Source of the DNA: an uncultured Spirochaeta sp.
GTDB taxonomy: Bacteria > Spirochaetota > Spirochaetia > DSM-27196 > Alkalispirochaetaceae
Assembly (NCBI GenBank): GCA_913030605.1
Contig: CAJWEZ010000047.1
Span: 1-34,499, forward strand
Length of the DNA: 34,499 bases
Reading direction: 5' to 3'
Shown: in pieces, positions 1 through 7,372 of the stretch
Position numbering within the stretch: position 1 is the stretch's first letter
Layout of the letters: every line of letters begins with the position of its first letter
The notes under the pieces: generated by a model
The model's input: only the letters and a program-made list of their open reading frames with translations
The model's database searches: none
What the model was told of the DNA's origin: nothing
Translations under genes and position numbers: made by a program

Positions 1-1
1 T

Positions 2-1288
2 CTGGCCGTCGGGCTGGATGCCGTGCTCGAGGCAGAAGAGCTCCCAGCAGGCGTTGCCCGACTGGATGCCGGCCTGGCCGATGTGGATCGTGATGCACTC
101 GCGCATGGTGGCTTGCGGGGGGTGCTTGCGAAGAGAGAGAGGAAGAAGGCGAAGGGATCCGAGGGTGAGTCGGACCTGCGGCGGCGGGCGTCGGCCCGGT
201 GGCGTGCCGACTTCGGCGGGCTGCTTCCGGGCTACGACGGTGGACCGTGGGCGCGGTCCCTCGACCGCCTGTGGAACGGCATCGTCGGCCGGCACATGCA
301 GAACAACCCGTTCTACGGTATGGGCGAGTACTTCTGGACCTGGTACAACAGCCGCGTCACCCTTCTGCGCATTCTGGACGAGGATCTTCCGGAGGCCGAT
401 GTCTACCACGCCCTGTGCACCGGCTACGCCGGTTTTCTGGCCGCCAGGGCGCGGGCGGAAACGGGGCGCCCCTTCCTGCTCACGGAGCACGGAATCTACC
501 ACCGTGAGCGGCTGATCGAAATACAGTCCACCGCGGAACTCCGCGGGCACCAGCGCGACCAGTGGTCGGAGATGTTCCTTGCACTCAGCCGCCTCGCGTA
601 CCGCAGTGCCGACCGGGTGATCACCCTCTTCGAGGCCAACCGAAAGCTGGAACTGGCAATGGGTGCGCCGTCGGAACGCTCCACGGTGATCCCCAACGGC
701 ATCGACATTCCCCGCTACTTCGGTGTCAGACGATCACCGCGGCCGGGGCACCACGTGGGGCTGGTCGGCCGGGTGGTACCGATCAAGGACATCAAGACGT
801 TCCTGGTTGCGGCGCGGATCGTCTCCGAGACGGTGGACGACGTCACGTTCTGGATCGTGGGTCCGACGGACGAGTCGCCGACCTACTACGAGGAGTGCCT
901 GCAGATGACCGAAGCGTTCGGCCTCGAAGACCGGGTGGTGTTCACCGGGTCAGCCGACGTGCGGGAGTACTACGCGTTTCTCGACGTGCTGGTTCTCACC
1001 AGCCTGAGCGAGGCGCAGCCGTTGGTCATCCTCGAGGCGGTCGGCGCCGGGGTGCCCTGTGTCGCAACCCGGGTTGGCGACGTTCCGGAGCTGCTCAACC
1101 ACGACGAGCGGCTGATCGCGGCACCCAAGGATGCCGAGGGTCTCGCGCGACGGATCGCCGCGATCTGTGCGGACCCGGCTGCGTACACCGAATGGGTTCG
1201 TGAGCGGCAGGCGGCGGTGCGCGATCGCTACGACCGTACCGAGATCTTCAACCGCTACGGTGAGATCTACCGCGAGGAGGCGGGCTGA
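2..1288 (+). CDS. pelF: PelF, GT4 glycosyltransferase of Pel-type exopolysaccharide synthesis (5' end outside window)
   Basis: The frame is open from base 2, so the start lies upstream; about 428 residues are visible, and PelF proteins are usually somewhat longer. PelF is a cytoplasmic, nucleotide-sugar-dependent GT4 glycosyltransferase that works with the membrane protein PelG to polymerise and export Pel polysaccharide. Seen here: the DUF3492/PelF signature [15 protein letters not shown] (bases 478-522), a nucleotide-binding stretch [16 protein letters not shown] (about 759-806), and the GT4 E-x7-E motif in [11 protein letters not shown] (about 1006-1038). The stop codon directly abuts the pelG start, so the two genes are co-transcribed and probably translationally coupled. 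The characteristic N-terminal glycine-rich motif is not visible because of the window edge. The family call is firm; the exact sugar is not determinable. Confidence 0.93.
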   Translation: MAVGLDAVLEAEELPAGVARLDAGLADVDRDALAHGGLRGVLAKRERKKAKGSEGESDLRRRASARWRADFGGLLPGYDGGPWARSLDRLWNGIVGRHMQNNPFYGMGEYFWTWYNSRVTLLRILDEDLPEADVYHALCTGYAGFLAARARAETGRPFLLTEHGIYHRERLIEIQSTAELRGHQRDQWSEMFLALSRLAYRSADRVITLFEANRKLELAMGAPSERSTVIPNGIDIPRYFGVRRSPRPGHHVGLVGRVVPIKDIKTFLVAARIVSETVDDVTFWIVGPTDESPTYYEECLQMTEAFGLEDRVVFTGSADVREYYAFLDVLVLTSLSEAQPLVILEAVGAGVPCVATRVGDVPELLNHDERLIAAPKDAEGLARRIAAICADPAAYTEWVRERQAAVRDRYDRTEIFNRYGEIYREEAG

Positions 1289-2698
1289 ATGGCAGGCATC
1301 GGATTCGTTCTGGAACGCATCGTGGAACGGCACGGTATTCGTGGAATCGCCCGGGTGGCGGTTGTGGGCGTGCTCGTCGTGGCGGGGCCGTGGCTCATCA
1401 CGTCCCTCACGCTGGGAGTGGTGGGTGTTGTCGCCGCCGCCCGGGGGCTGGACCTGACGCTCTTCTTCGGCGTGGTGGTGTACGTCTTTGCCGGAACGCT
1501 GGTCGTTACCAGCGGCTATCACTACCGGTTTACGCGGGTTGTCGCCGACCTCCTGTACCAGAAACGCTACGACCGCATGATCGCCTGGTTCGATCGTGCC
1601 TCCGGCGTCAGCGGCGCCATCGGTGTCGCCCTCGGCGTGGGTATCGCGCTGTTCGGTCGTCTCGACCTCCCCACCTCGGCGATCGTCGTGGTCATGACAG
1701 CGGTGGTCGCCGTCAGTTGGATCGCGATGCTCATGGTCTCCATTCTCAGTGACTTCCGTGCGATCGTTGCCGCCTACGCCGTCGGAGGGCTGGTCGCGGC
1801 GGGGATCATTGTGCCGGTGCTTCTGCTGTCATCCGTTCCGTCGGCGGCCACGCGGGGCGGTCTCCTCGGATTTACGACGGGCACGGCGGTGGTGACGGTC
1901 TACCTGTCCGTGTCGATCCGGCGGACGATGACGGCACGCTCCCGTCTTCCGGCGACAGGCACCCCGGTGCGTTCGGTGGCCGACCCCGGGCTATCGATAC
2001 CGTTCTCCACTCTGCCACCGGCAACGCTGCGACGGATCGGCCTGGTCGGTACGCTCCTCACCGCCATCCTGTGGGTCGACAAGATCGTGTACTGGGTAGC
2101 ATTCGGGGCACCGGTGGGAGGGAGCGGTCTCGTCCTTCTGCCGCGGTACGACATCCTCGTGTTTGTGTCGCAGCTTCTGTTGGTTCCGGCGATGGTGTTT
2201 TTCGCTGTCCGTGTGGAGACGGCGCTGTTTCGCGGTGTCCGTGGCACGCTGCGGGCGATCCGCGGCGGCACCTATCGCGAAGTCGAACTCCGGCGACGGG
2301 ATCTGTCGTCGCATCTCGACGGACTCTTTACCGCCCAGTGTGGCCTGGCGGTCGTGGCCGTCGCCGTGGCGTGGATGCTGTCGCCGGAGATCGCCGGCGC
2401 CGGCGGTGCGGTCGTGTTTATGCGGGTGGTTCTGGCATCGCAGCTGTACTTCCTCATGTACGCCTCGGTGGTGACCTTGCTGTATCTCTCCGACTACCGC
2501 GGTGTTCTGGCGGTCCTGACGATCGTTGCGGGTGTGGCCACCGCCGGCGCCGTCATCACGGCGGTGTGGGGCGCACCGGCCGACGCGGGCCGTTCCTACA
2601 TGGTCGCCGCTGGCTTTGGCGCGGTCCTGGCATGGCGCCTGCAGAGGAACCGCCTGCGGAACATGGATCGATACCTGCTCACGCGGGCACTCCTGTAG
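1289..2698 (+). CDS. pelG: PelG, multi-pass membrane exporter/polymerase component of the Pel system
   Basis: This 469-residue, very hydrophobic protein starts with MAGIGFVLERI, typical of PelG, followed by repeated membrane segments (about 12 by eye). PelG belongs to the MOP flippase-like superfamily and pairs with PelF in the inner membrane for synthesis and transport of Pel. The ATG follows the pelF stop with no gap. A GAGGAGG ribosome binding site lies inside the pelF 3' end (1274-1280), 8 nt upstream. Length matches the family. The other pel genes (pelA-E or the shorter pelDEADAFG type) are not in the window and, if present, must lie upstream. Downstream is a thioredoxin-like gene that is not a standard pel gene. 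Confidence 0.93.
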   Translation: MAGIGFVLERIVERHGIRGIARVAVVGVLVVAGPWLITSLTLGVVGVVAAARGLDLTLFFGVVVYVFAGTLVVTSGYHYRFTRVVADLLYQKRYDRMIAWFDRASGVSGAIGVALGVGIALFGRLDLPTSAIVVVMTAVVAVSWIAMLMVSILSDFRAIVAAYAVGGLVAAGIIVPVLLLSSVPSAATRGGLLGFTTGTAVVTVYLSVSIRRTMTARSRLPATGTPVRSVADPGLSIPFSTLPPATLRRIGLVGTLLTAILWVDKIVYWVAFGAPVGGSGLVLLPRYDILVFVSQLLLVPAMVFFAVRVETALFRGVRGTLRAIRGGTYREVELRRRDLSSHLDGLFTAQCGLAVVAVAVAWMLSPEIAGAGGAVVFMRVVLASQLYFLMYASVVTLLYLSDYRGVLAVLTIVAGVATAGAVITAVWGAPADAGRSYMVAAGFGAVLAWRLQRNRLRNMDRYLLTRALL

Positions 2699-2768
2699 CG
2701 GAACTCTGAGCGCTCCGCGACCGGCGGACTCGTATTCCCCGCCGGCATCTGCGATAATGGAGCTACCC

Positions 2769-3599
2769 ATGAACACCGATCGACGAGTAACAGGCCCTCT
2801 TCCCCTCCGCCGCGGAACCGGACACGTCGCGGGAGCACCCACGCTGGCCCTCGTGGCGCTCCTGCTCCTGGTAGCCGCCGGCGCCGGAGCGCAGACCGGC
2901 GGTGCCGACGCGTGGCGCGGCGATCTGGAGAGTACACTGGAGCGTGCGGCGACCACCGGCCGTCCGGTCGCGGTCCTCGTGACCGCCCCGGCGTGGTGTG
3001 ATCCGTGTACGTGGCTCGAAGAAAACACCCTCACCAGTCCGCAGATCGAAACGGAATTGCGGGAGGGGTGGCTCACGGCACGCGTGGCGGATACGGACCC
3101 GGCGTGGGAGCGGTGGGGCGTTGAGCGGCTCCCGTCGCTCATTCTGCTGGATTCACAGGGTGAGGAGATCGGCCGAACCACCGGTGCGGTGACCGCAGAC
3201 GCGGTTGTCCAGGCGATGCGAAGCGCCCGAACCGGGCGGGACGGATTCGAGGACGAGACCGCGGCCGCCAAAGACGGGTCCGTGGAAGGTGCCAGTCCCG
3301 GTGAGAGCACCGGTTCCGTGTCCACCGACGAGCGATCGCTGCGCGGCGCGCGGTACCGACTCGATTCCGGTACGATCTGGAACGACGGCGGCGCCCAGTG
3401 GTACACCGAGGACGCCGGACTGCCGCCGCGACTCGTTGAGTACGACCGTGACGAGGCGTTCCTCTATCTCCAGGATCAAACCTCCGGCACCATCCTCGCC
3501 ATCACGATCATGCCGGATACCGACCCCTCGCTGTGGCGATGGGATCAGGACGGGCGGAGTTGGGTCGAAATCGGGGCGCTGGAGCGCCTCGAGGAGTAA
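2769..3599 (+). CDS. Exported thioredoxin-fold protein with CDPC motif and a C-terminal extension
   Basis: The protein has 276 residues. The ATG at 2769 is preferred over the in-frame ATG at 2757 because GGAG (2759-2762) sits 6 nt before it. Residues 1-40 form a signal peptide or anchor (hydrophobic core LALVALLLLVAAGAGA). Residues about 50-150 are thioredoxin-like: AWCDPC places Cys77 and Cys80, and ERLPSL gives the likely cis-Pro122. The pattern resembles DsbD-C-terminal or thioredoxin_7-type domains, so a periplasmic disulfide reductase or isomerase role is inferred. After a Gly/Ser/Glu-rich linker (about 155-195) comes a C-terminal domain of about 75 residues that I do not recognise (YRLDSGTIW, ending WVEIGALERLEE). 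The gene follows pelG by 70 bp on the same strand and may be co-transcribed. A partner for the thiol chemistry is not visible in the window. Confidence 0.8.
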   Translation: MNTDRRVTGPLPLRRGTGHVAGAPTLALVALLLLVAAGAGAQTGGADAWRGDLESTLERAATTGRPVAVLVTAPAWCDPCTWLEENTLTSPQIETELREGWLTARVADTDPAWERWGVERLPSLILLDSQGEEIGRTTGAVTADAVVQAMRSARTGRDGFEDETAAAKDGSVEGASPGESTGSVSTDERSLRGARYRLDSGTIWNDGGAQWYTEDAGLPPRLVEYDRDEAFLYLQDQTSGTILAITIMPDTDPSLWRWDQDGRSWVEIGALERLEE

Positions 3600-3624
3600 C
3601 CGCCGGCGCCGTCAGTCCGCGGCG

Positions 3625-4227
3625 CTACCCCGCGCGCATATCCTCCGGCGCGTCGCCCACGACGATATCGGTGAAAGTCGCCCGGCAGCCCGTTCCCGTC
3701 GGACTCTGGACAAGGAGGCCCAGACGTACGGCATCGGTCGGCGCGCCCATTCGAAAGTATCGCAGCATGTACCACGGTCGGTCCTGCGTCACCGGCTGCC
3801 AGTGCAGCGCCCAGAGGGAGCCGCGTCGCGACAGGCGCAGTCGAACCGACGGTTCGTCGATGCGCTGGCCGTTGGCGTCGTCGGAATACTCTCTCGTCAC
3901 CACGCTCACCACGGCCGGGAAACCCATATCGGTGAACTCGAAGGCCAGTTTCGCCCAGTGGGTGTCGTCGATCCACGCGAGGAGCGCCCCGGCATCGTAG
4001 GTGGCCGAGAACGACGGCGTCACCGCCGCAGTGAGTGAGACGTCGCCGGACACCTCGCGGTAGTGAAACGCCCCGTTGGCGACCGTTCGTCCGTCGGCGG
4101 GGTCCACGAAGAAATCGGTGGCGCCGGTGGTGCTGAACGATTCCGTGGCGCCGTCGCCCTGGAGTTGCAGGCCGATCTCGTCCGAGGCGTCGTCACCGTT
4201 CATCCAGTGTGAGAACCGCGACGCCAT
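3625..4227 (-). CDS. DUF1349 domain protein (concanavalin-like beta sandwich)
   Basis: This 200-residue protein has no signal peptide. DUF1349 proteins have a concanavalin A-like beta-sandwich fold and poorly defined roles. Family features seen: ATYDAGALLAWIDDTHWAKLAFEF (about residues 80-103), followed by VVSVVTREYSDDA and a carboxyl-half core ending RATFTDIVVGDAPED. The start codon directly abuts the stop of the upstream PilZ gene, so the two are co-transcribed. It converges with the thioredoxin-like gene, leaving 25 nt between stops and no obvious T-rich terminator. Sugar binding is plausible from the fold but unproven. The pairing with PilZ is the main functional clue. Confidence 0.8.
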   Translation of the reverse strand: MASRFSHWMNGDDASDEIGLQLQGDGATESFSTTGATDFFVDPADGRTVANGAFHYREVSGDVSLTAAVTPSFSATYDAGALLAWIDDTHWAKLAFEFTDMGFPAVVSVVTREYSDDANGQRIDEPSVRLRLSRRGSLWALHWQPVTQDRPWYMLRYFRMGAPTDAVRLGLLVQSPTGTGCRATFTDIVVGDAPEDMRAG

Positions 4228-4551
4228 CTACGAGTCCAGGCTTTCGAGGTAGGCGGTCAGCTGCGCCTGCGAGCTGCCCTGGAAACGGGTGAACTCACAG
4301 CCGGCCTCAAAGGTTCCGTCCTCGAGGGTGCGGGTGTGGATGATAACGCCCCAGGCCATCACCTGATCGCCCTCGACGTCGAACTGCACGAACAGTTCGC
4401 TTCCGGGGTCGAACTCCTCCTCCGACTGGAACCGGAAGCCGGTTCGGCTGATATCGACACTCCGGGCGTGAACCCATTCTTCCCGAAAGAGTCCGAGGTG
4501 AATCATCTGCGAAATCTGGACGCGTTCCGCGCGTCGCCGGTCTTGTTCCAT
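4228..4551 (-). CDS. PilZ-domain c-di-GMP receptor, single-domain
   Basis: This 107-residue protein is essentially one PilZ domain. The two c-di-GMP-binding elements are present: the R-x3-R motif (Arg6 to Arg10 in RRRAER) and D-x-S-x2-G (Asp33, Ser35, Gly38 in DISRTG). It is therefore expected to bind the messenger in the cytoplasm and act on a partner. Candidate partners are the co-transcribed DUF1349 protein or the Pel machinery encoded nearby. I see no Shine-Dalgarno before the ATG. Instead a TAAAAT hexamer with an upstream TG dinucleotide lies 6 nt before the start, suggesting a leaderless message. The gene is divergent from the RRM gene. Confidence 0.92.
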   Translation of the reverse strand: MEQDRRRAERVQISQMIHLGLFREEWVHARSVDISRTGFRFQSEEEFDPGSELFVQFDVEGDQVMAWGVIIHTRTLEDGTFEAGCEFTRFQGSSQAQLTAYLESLDS

Positions 4552-4557
4552 ACGAGG

Positions 4558-4563
4558 ATTTTA
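4558..4563 (-). promoter_or_regulatory. Extended -10 candidate for PilZ gene, predicted leaderless start
   Basis: On the minus strand TGG-TAAAAT occurs with only 6 nt (4552-4557) between the hexamer and the ATG. Transcription starting about 7 nt downstream would begin at or next to the start codon. No good -35 is present at 16-18 nt; the TGn extension would compensate. This is inference from spacing alone. Confidence 0.4.
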
Positions 4564-4603
4564 CCATCGATTCGCTCAGGATGTATCGTCCACACGCATC
4601 AGC

Positions 4604-4632
4604 TTGCGCACTCGGCGAAAATGGGGCATAAT
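4604..4632 (+). promoter_or_regulatory. Sigma70-type promoter of the RRM gene
   Basis: TTGCGC (4604-4609), a 17-nt spacer and CATAAT (4627-4632) point towards the RRM gene. The expected transcription start is near 4639, giving a 5' untranslated region of about 205 nt. It lies about 40 bp from the divergent PilZ -10 element, so the two promoters share a short regulatory interval. Confidence 0.55.
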
Positions 4633-4638
4633 CACCCT

Positions 4639-4844
4639 TGGTACGCTCGTTACGCTATCGGATGGAAAATGTGAATGTCCCTGTGGATTGATACTTCCCC
4701 CACCGACGATACACGACGTGACCGCAAAAGACTCTATAGGGGTTGATAGAGCTGCCCCGGCGTGCCTCCGACGCTGTTTCGTCGTGTGTATGTTCCGGAA
4801 AACCAGACCGCTGTCGGCCCCACCGATCCAAGGAGGAAGGATCA
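4639..4844 (+). promoter_or_regulatory. Long 5' leader of the RRM gene with small hairpins, one displaying the Shine-Dalgarno in its loop
   Basis: Between the predicted transcription start and the ATG there is no plausible gene. Three short inverted repeats are visible. The first is CTCTAT/ATAGAG (4732-4737 and 4746-4751). The second is CGACG/CGTCG (4769-4773 and 4780-4784). The third is GATCC/GGATC (4825-4829 and 4839-4843), whose 9-nt loop holds AGGAGG, one base before the start codon. Long structured leaders are a known feature of cold-shock-type mRNAs; that this one responds to temperature is only a hypothesis. Confidence 0.4.
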
Positions 4845-5153
4845 ATGGCCAAGACCCTCTATGTGGGCAATCTCAACTTTCGCACTGAAGAAGAAGGCCT
4901 CCGGGCCGCGTTCTCCGAGTACGGAGCCGTCACCGATGCGCGCATCGTGATCGACCGTGACACCGGCCGCAGCCGGGGCTTCGGTTTCGTCGAAATGGAA
5001 GACGATGCCGCCGCCGAGACGGCGATCGAGAGCATGAACGGCGCCGAGCTCGATGGACGTCCCCTGCGCGTGAACGAAGCCCAGCCCCGCGGCGACCGTC
5101 GAGGCGGCGGTGGTGGCGGACGTGGCCGCAGTGGCGGCTACGGGGCGTACTAA
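4845..5153 (+). CDS. Single-RRM RNA-binding protein with Gly/Arg-rich tail
   Basis: This 102-residue protein belongs to the bacterial Rbp-type family (one RNA-recognition motif plus a glycine-rich tail), known in cyanobacteria, spirochaetes and others and often cold-induced. The RNP2 motif LYVGNL is at residues 5-10 and RNP1 RGFGFVEM at 44-51, with the aromatic residues needed for RNA stacking retained. Residues 83-102 are Gly/Arg/Ser-rich. The ATG at 4845 is chosen because of the AGGAGG at 4831-4836, 8 nt upstream; an in-frame upstream extension does not resemble the family. It is followed, in the same frame and only 3 nt after its stop, by a small charged protein. Confidence 0.92.
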   Translation: MAKTLYVGNLNFRTEEEGLRAAFSEYGAVTDARIVIDRDTGRSRGFGFVEMEDDAAAETAIESMNGAELDGRPLRVNEAQPRGDRRGGGGGGRGRSGGYGAY

Positions 5154-5156
5154 GCG

Positions 5157-5411
5157 TTGGCGCGGAATCGGTACAGTGGCGACAAGCGTCGTCGCGAACT
5201 CGACAAGAAAAAGAAAAAAGAGCGGAAACGGAAGGAGCGCGCCGAGCGCGCCGCGGAAGGCGGCATCGGTGGCGGTGACGATCAGGACGCCTATATGGAG
5301 TACCTGAATCCGGGCGGCCCCATGGACGCCCGCTTCACTCCGGAAGATGAAGAGGACGGCGAGGACGACGAGGAGAACCCGGACGACGGGGACTCCGACG
5401 ACGACCGCTAA
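5157..5411 (+). CDS. Small charge-segregated conserved hypothetical protein (TTG start)
   Basis: This 84-residue protein starts at TTG (MARNRYSGDKRR). The first 35 residues are strongly basic (runs of Lys/Arg/Glu) and the last 25 strongly acidic (Asp/Glu-rich), with a short middle segment DAYMEYLNPGGP. The RNRY-x-GDKRR start resembles small conserved proteins I recall near RNA-binding proteins in other bacteria, but no function is established. It lies in the same reading frame as the RRM gene, separated only by TAA and one codon, and has no convincing Shine-Dalgarno, so reinitiation or stop-codon read-through are options. The basic half could bind RNA; that is inference. Confidence 0.72.
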   Translation: MARNRYSGDKRRRELDKKKKKERKRKERAERAAEGGIGGGDDQDAYMEYLNPGGPMDARFTPEDEEDGEDDEENPDDGDSDDDR

Positions 5412-5472
5412 TCCTCAGTCGGCCATCCCGGCTCGCCGGGGTGTGCCGGACGTTCGGACCTTTCGATCTGCA

Positions 5473-5494
5473 GGCGGCGCCGTCCGGCGCCGCC
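5473..5494. terminator. GC-rich hairpin between convergent genes, possible bidirectional terminator
   Basis: A perfect 9-bp inverted repeat, GGCGGCGCC/GGCGCCGCC with a 4-nt loop, lies between the stops of the charged protein (+) and the lipoprotein (-). No long T tract follows on either strand, so it may be an imperfect terminator or an mRNA-end stabiliser. Confidence 0.45.
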
Positions 5495-5542
5495 CCATCC
5501 TCATTCCTCTCCAGACATACCGCCGAAGATTGTGAACTCCCG

Positions 5543-6172
5543 CTACCAGGTGTAGCTCTGCGTTGTGCTTCCGTCGTTGAAGGTGATCGTGCCACTGGAG
5601 CCGTCGGTGGCCGTGACCATCGTGATCGTGTAGCTTCCGACCTCGTAGGTGTACGTGACCTGGTCCCCGGCGACGGTCCATGTGGCTTCCGCTACGACCG
5701 TGCCCGAGGCGTCGTAGTAGGAATACGAACCGTCGTCGCCGTCGTAGGACACGGTTCCCGAAAACCATTTCTCCAGAACGGAATCGTCGTCCATGTCAAA
5801 ATAGAGCTCGTACGACCATCCGCTACCGGTGTCGGTGACCTCCCAGCGGGCAAGCACCTGGTCGTTCACCACGGCCTCGTAGGTCCACACGTTTCCGGAC
5901 TGCTCCCACCCCGAGGTACTGGTGTCCCAGTCGTCGAAATAGCCTGCGAGGCTCGAAAAGGTGGAGCCCATCCTACTCGCGAGACTGCTGTAGGTCGAAT
6001 CGCTGATCGCGGCGGCGGCGTTGGTCGCGGCGGTGGACGCGGTGGATTCGACCGCCGAGACATCGGTGTCGCCCGGTTGTGTTGTCCCTCCCCCGTCGGT
6101 TCCGGTGGAACTGCACGACGCGACCAGAAGTGTAATAAGTGTTGCAATAGATACGATGCTTGTCTGTTTCAT
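5543..6172 (-). CDS. Lipoprotein of unknown function, Ser/Thr/Asp/Tyr-rich
   Basis: This 209-residue protein has a type II signal peptide: hydrophobic residues 5-18 and lipobox VASC with the lipidated Cys20. After a Gly/Thr/Ala-rich linker (20-60) the mature domain (about 65-209) is rich in Trp, Tyr, Asp, Ser and Thr. It shows repeated beta-strand-like segments (WTYEAVVND, WSYELYFDMDDD, YTYEVGSYTITMVTA), suggesting a beta-barrel or lipocalin-like fold. A clear GGGAGG lies 7 nt before the ATG. I recognise no family. Its low-complexity composition suits a surface-exposed, membrane-anchored protein. It is monocistronic and convergent with the charged-protein gene. Confidence 0.75.
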   Translation of the reverse strand: MKQTSIVSIATLITLLVASCSSTGTDGGGTTQPGDTDVSAVESTASTAATNAAAAISDSTYSSLASRMGSTFSSLAGYFDDWDTSTSGWEQSGNVWTYEAVVNDQVLARWEVTDTGSGWSYELYFDMDDDSVLEKWFSGTVSYDGDDGSYSYYDASGTVVAEATWTVAGDQVTYTYEVGSYTITMVTATDGSSGTITFNDGSTTQSYTW

Positions 6173-6230
6173 TATTTCCTCCCATCCGAAAACCTATCGC
6201 TGGACGCCGCCCGATTCCACCATCCGGACG

Positions 6231-6260
6231 TGGACGCCGGGGTGAAACTCGGCGTACACT
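6231..6260 (+). promoter_or_regulatory. Candidate promoter of the PfkB kinase gene, near-leaderless
   Basis: TGGACG (6231-6236), an 18-nt spacer and TACACT (6255-6260) lie just before the kinase gene, with 9 nt from the -10 to the ATG. The predicted mRNA would start 1-3 nt upstream of the ATG. No Shine-Dalgarno is visible at a usable distance. Confidence 0.4.
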
Positions 6261-6269
6261 GTTCGCGAT

Positions 6270-7337
6270 ATGAACACGAGTGGTGCACACGGGGCCGGGG
6301 CTGACCCGGCCGTTTTTGGTATCGGGAACCCTCTCATCGATGTGGTGATTTCGGCGACGGACGAGGATCTGGCGGCTCTGGCGCTCGACAAGGGCATCAT
6401 GCACCTGGTCTCCGAAAACCGGCAGCGCGAGATTCTCACCTACTTCTCCGATGCCCCCCGCACGTTCCGGCCCGGTGGGGCGGCCCCCAACACCCTCATC
6501 GCCCTCGCGGGACTCGGCGTTCCGTCGGTGGTCTGCGGCAAGATCGGTAACGACGAGTTCGGATCGACCTACAACGAACAGGTGGCAGCCTACGGAATCA
6601 CCTCACGCCTCATGCAGGGCGAGGGCGCCACGGGGTCCAGCATCATCCTGGTGACGCCGGACGGCGAACGCACGATGAACACGCACCTCGGTATGTGCCA
6701 GGAGTTCGGGACCGGCGACCTGGACGAGGATCTGCTGCGCCGCGCGAACTTTCTCTACTTCACCGGCTATATGTGGGACACCGCGGTGCAAAAGGCGGCG
6801 ATCCGGCGCGCGCTGGAGGTTGCCCACGATGCCGGGGTCACCGTCGCCTTCGACCTGGCGGACCCCTTTGCCGTGGAGCGCTACCGGGAAGACTTCCTCA
6901 AACTCCTGGAGGACGACGTCGATATCGTTTTTGCCAACCGTACCGAAGCCACGATTCTGTACGGCGGCGCCGGGACCGACGCCGGCGCCTCCACCGACGC
7001 CGCCTCCCTGGCGGAGGAACTCGGTCGTCACGTGGGGATCGCGGCGCTCAAGGTTGGAAAAGAAGGGTCGCTGGTTGCGGTACGCGAGGGACGCCTGGGC
7101 ACCACCCCCCACGTCACCGCCGTCGCCGGACGTCCCATCCAGGCGATCGATTCCACCGGCGCCGGGGACATGTTCGCCGCGGGGTACCTCGCCGCCCTGT
7201 CACAGGGGAGCGACCCTGTCCACGCAGCCCGTGCCGCGGGGTGGCTTGCGGAGGAGATTATCCAGCTCGTGGGGGCGCAGTTCTCCGTGGAACACATCAC
7301 GCGTCTGCGGGGAGAACTGGCCCGGGCGATGGAGTAG
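6270..7337 (+). CDS. PfkB-family carbohydrate/nucleoside kinase, adenosine-kinase-like
   Basis: This 355-residue cytoplasmic kinase phosphorylates a sugar or nucleoside hydroxyl with ATP. Features seen: N-terminal GIGNPLIDVV (about residues 17-26), the substrate-side glycine motif GGAAPNTLIALAGLG with GKIGNDEFG (about 70-95), and the C-terminal anion-hole/catalytic signature STGAGDMFAAGYL (about 295-307), whose Asp is the catalytic base of the family. The GNPLID start and the overall spacing resemble the adenosine-kinase branch rather than ribokinase or fructokinase, but substrate assignment is inference. It has its own candidate promoter and converges with the SAM-hydrolase-like gene (35 nt between stops, no clear terminator). 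Confidence 0.88.
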   Translation: MNTSGAHGAGADPAVFGIGNPLIDVVISATDEDLAALALDKGIMHLVSENRQREILTYFSDAPRTFRPGGAAPNTLIALAGLGVPSVVCGKIGNDEFGSTYNEQVAAYGITSRLMQGEGATGSSIILVTPDGERTMNTHLGMCQEFGTGDLDEDLLRRANFLYFTGYMWDTAVQKAAIRRALEVAHDAGVTVAFDLADPFAVERYREDFLKLLEDDVDIVFANRTEATILYGGAGTDAGASTDAASLAEELGRHVGIAALKVGKEGSLVAVREGRLGTTPHVTAVAGRPIQAIDSTGAGDMFAAGYLAALSQGSDPVHAARAAGWLAEEIIQLVGAQFSVEHITRLRGELARAME

Positions 7338-7372
7338 GGCCCGCGGGCGGGCGACGGCACCCGGATTGCGGT

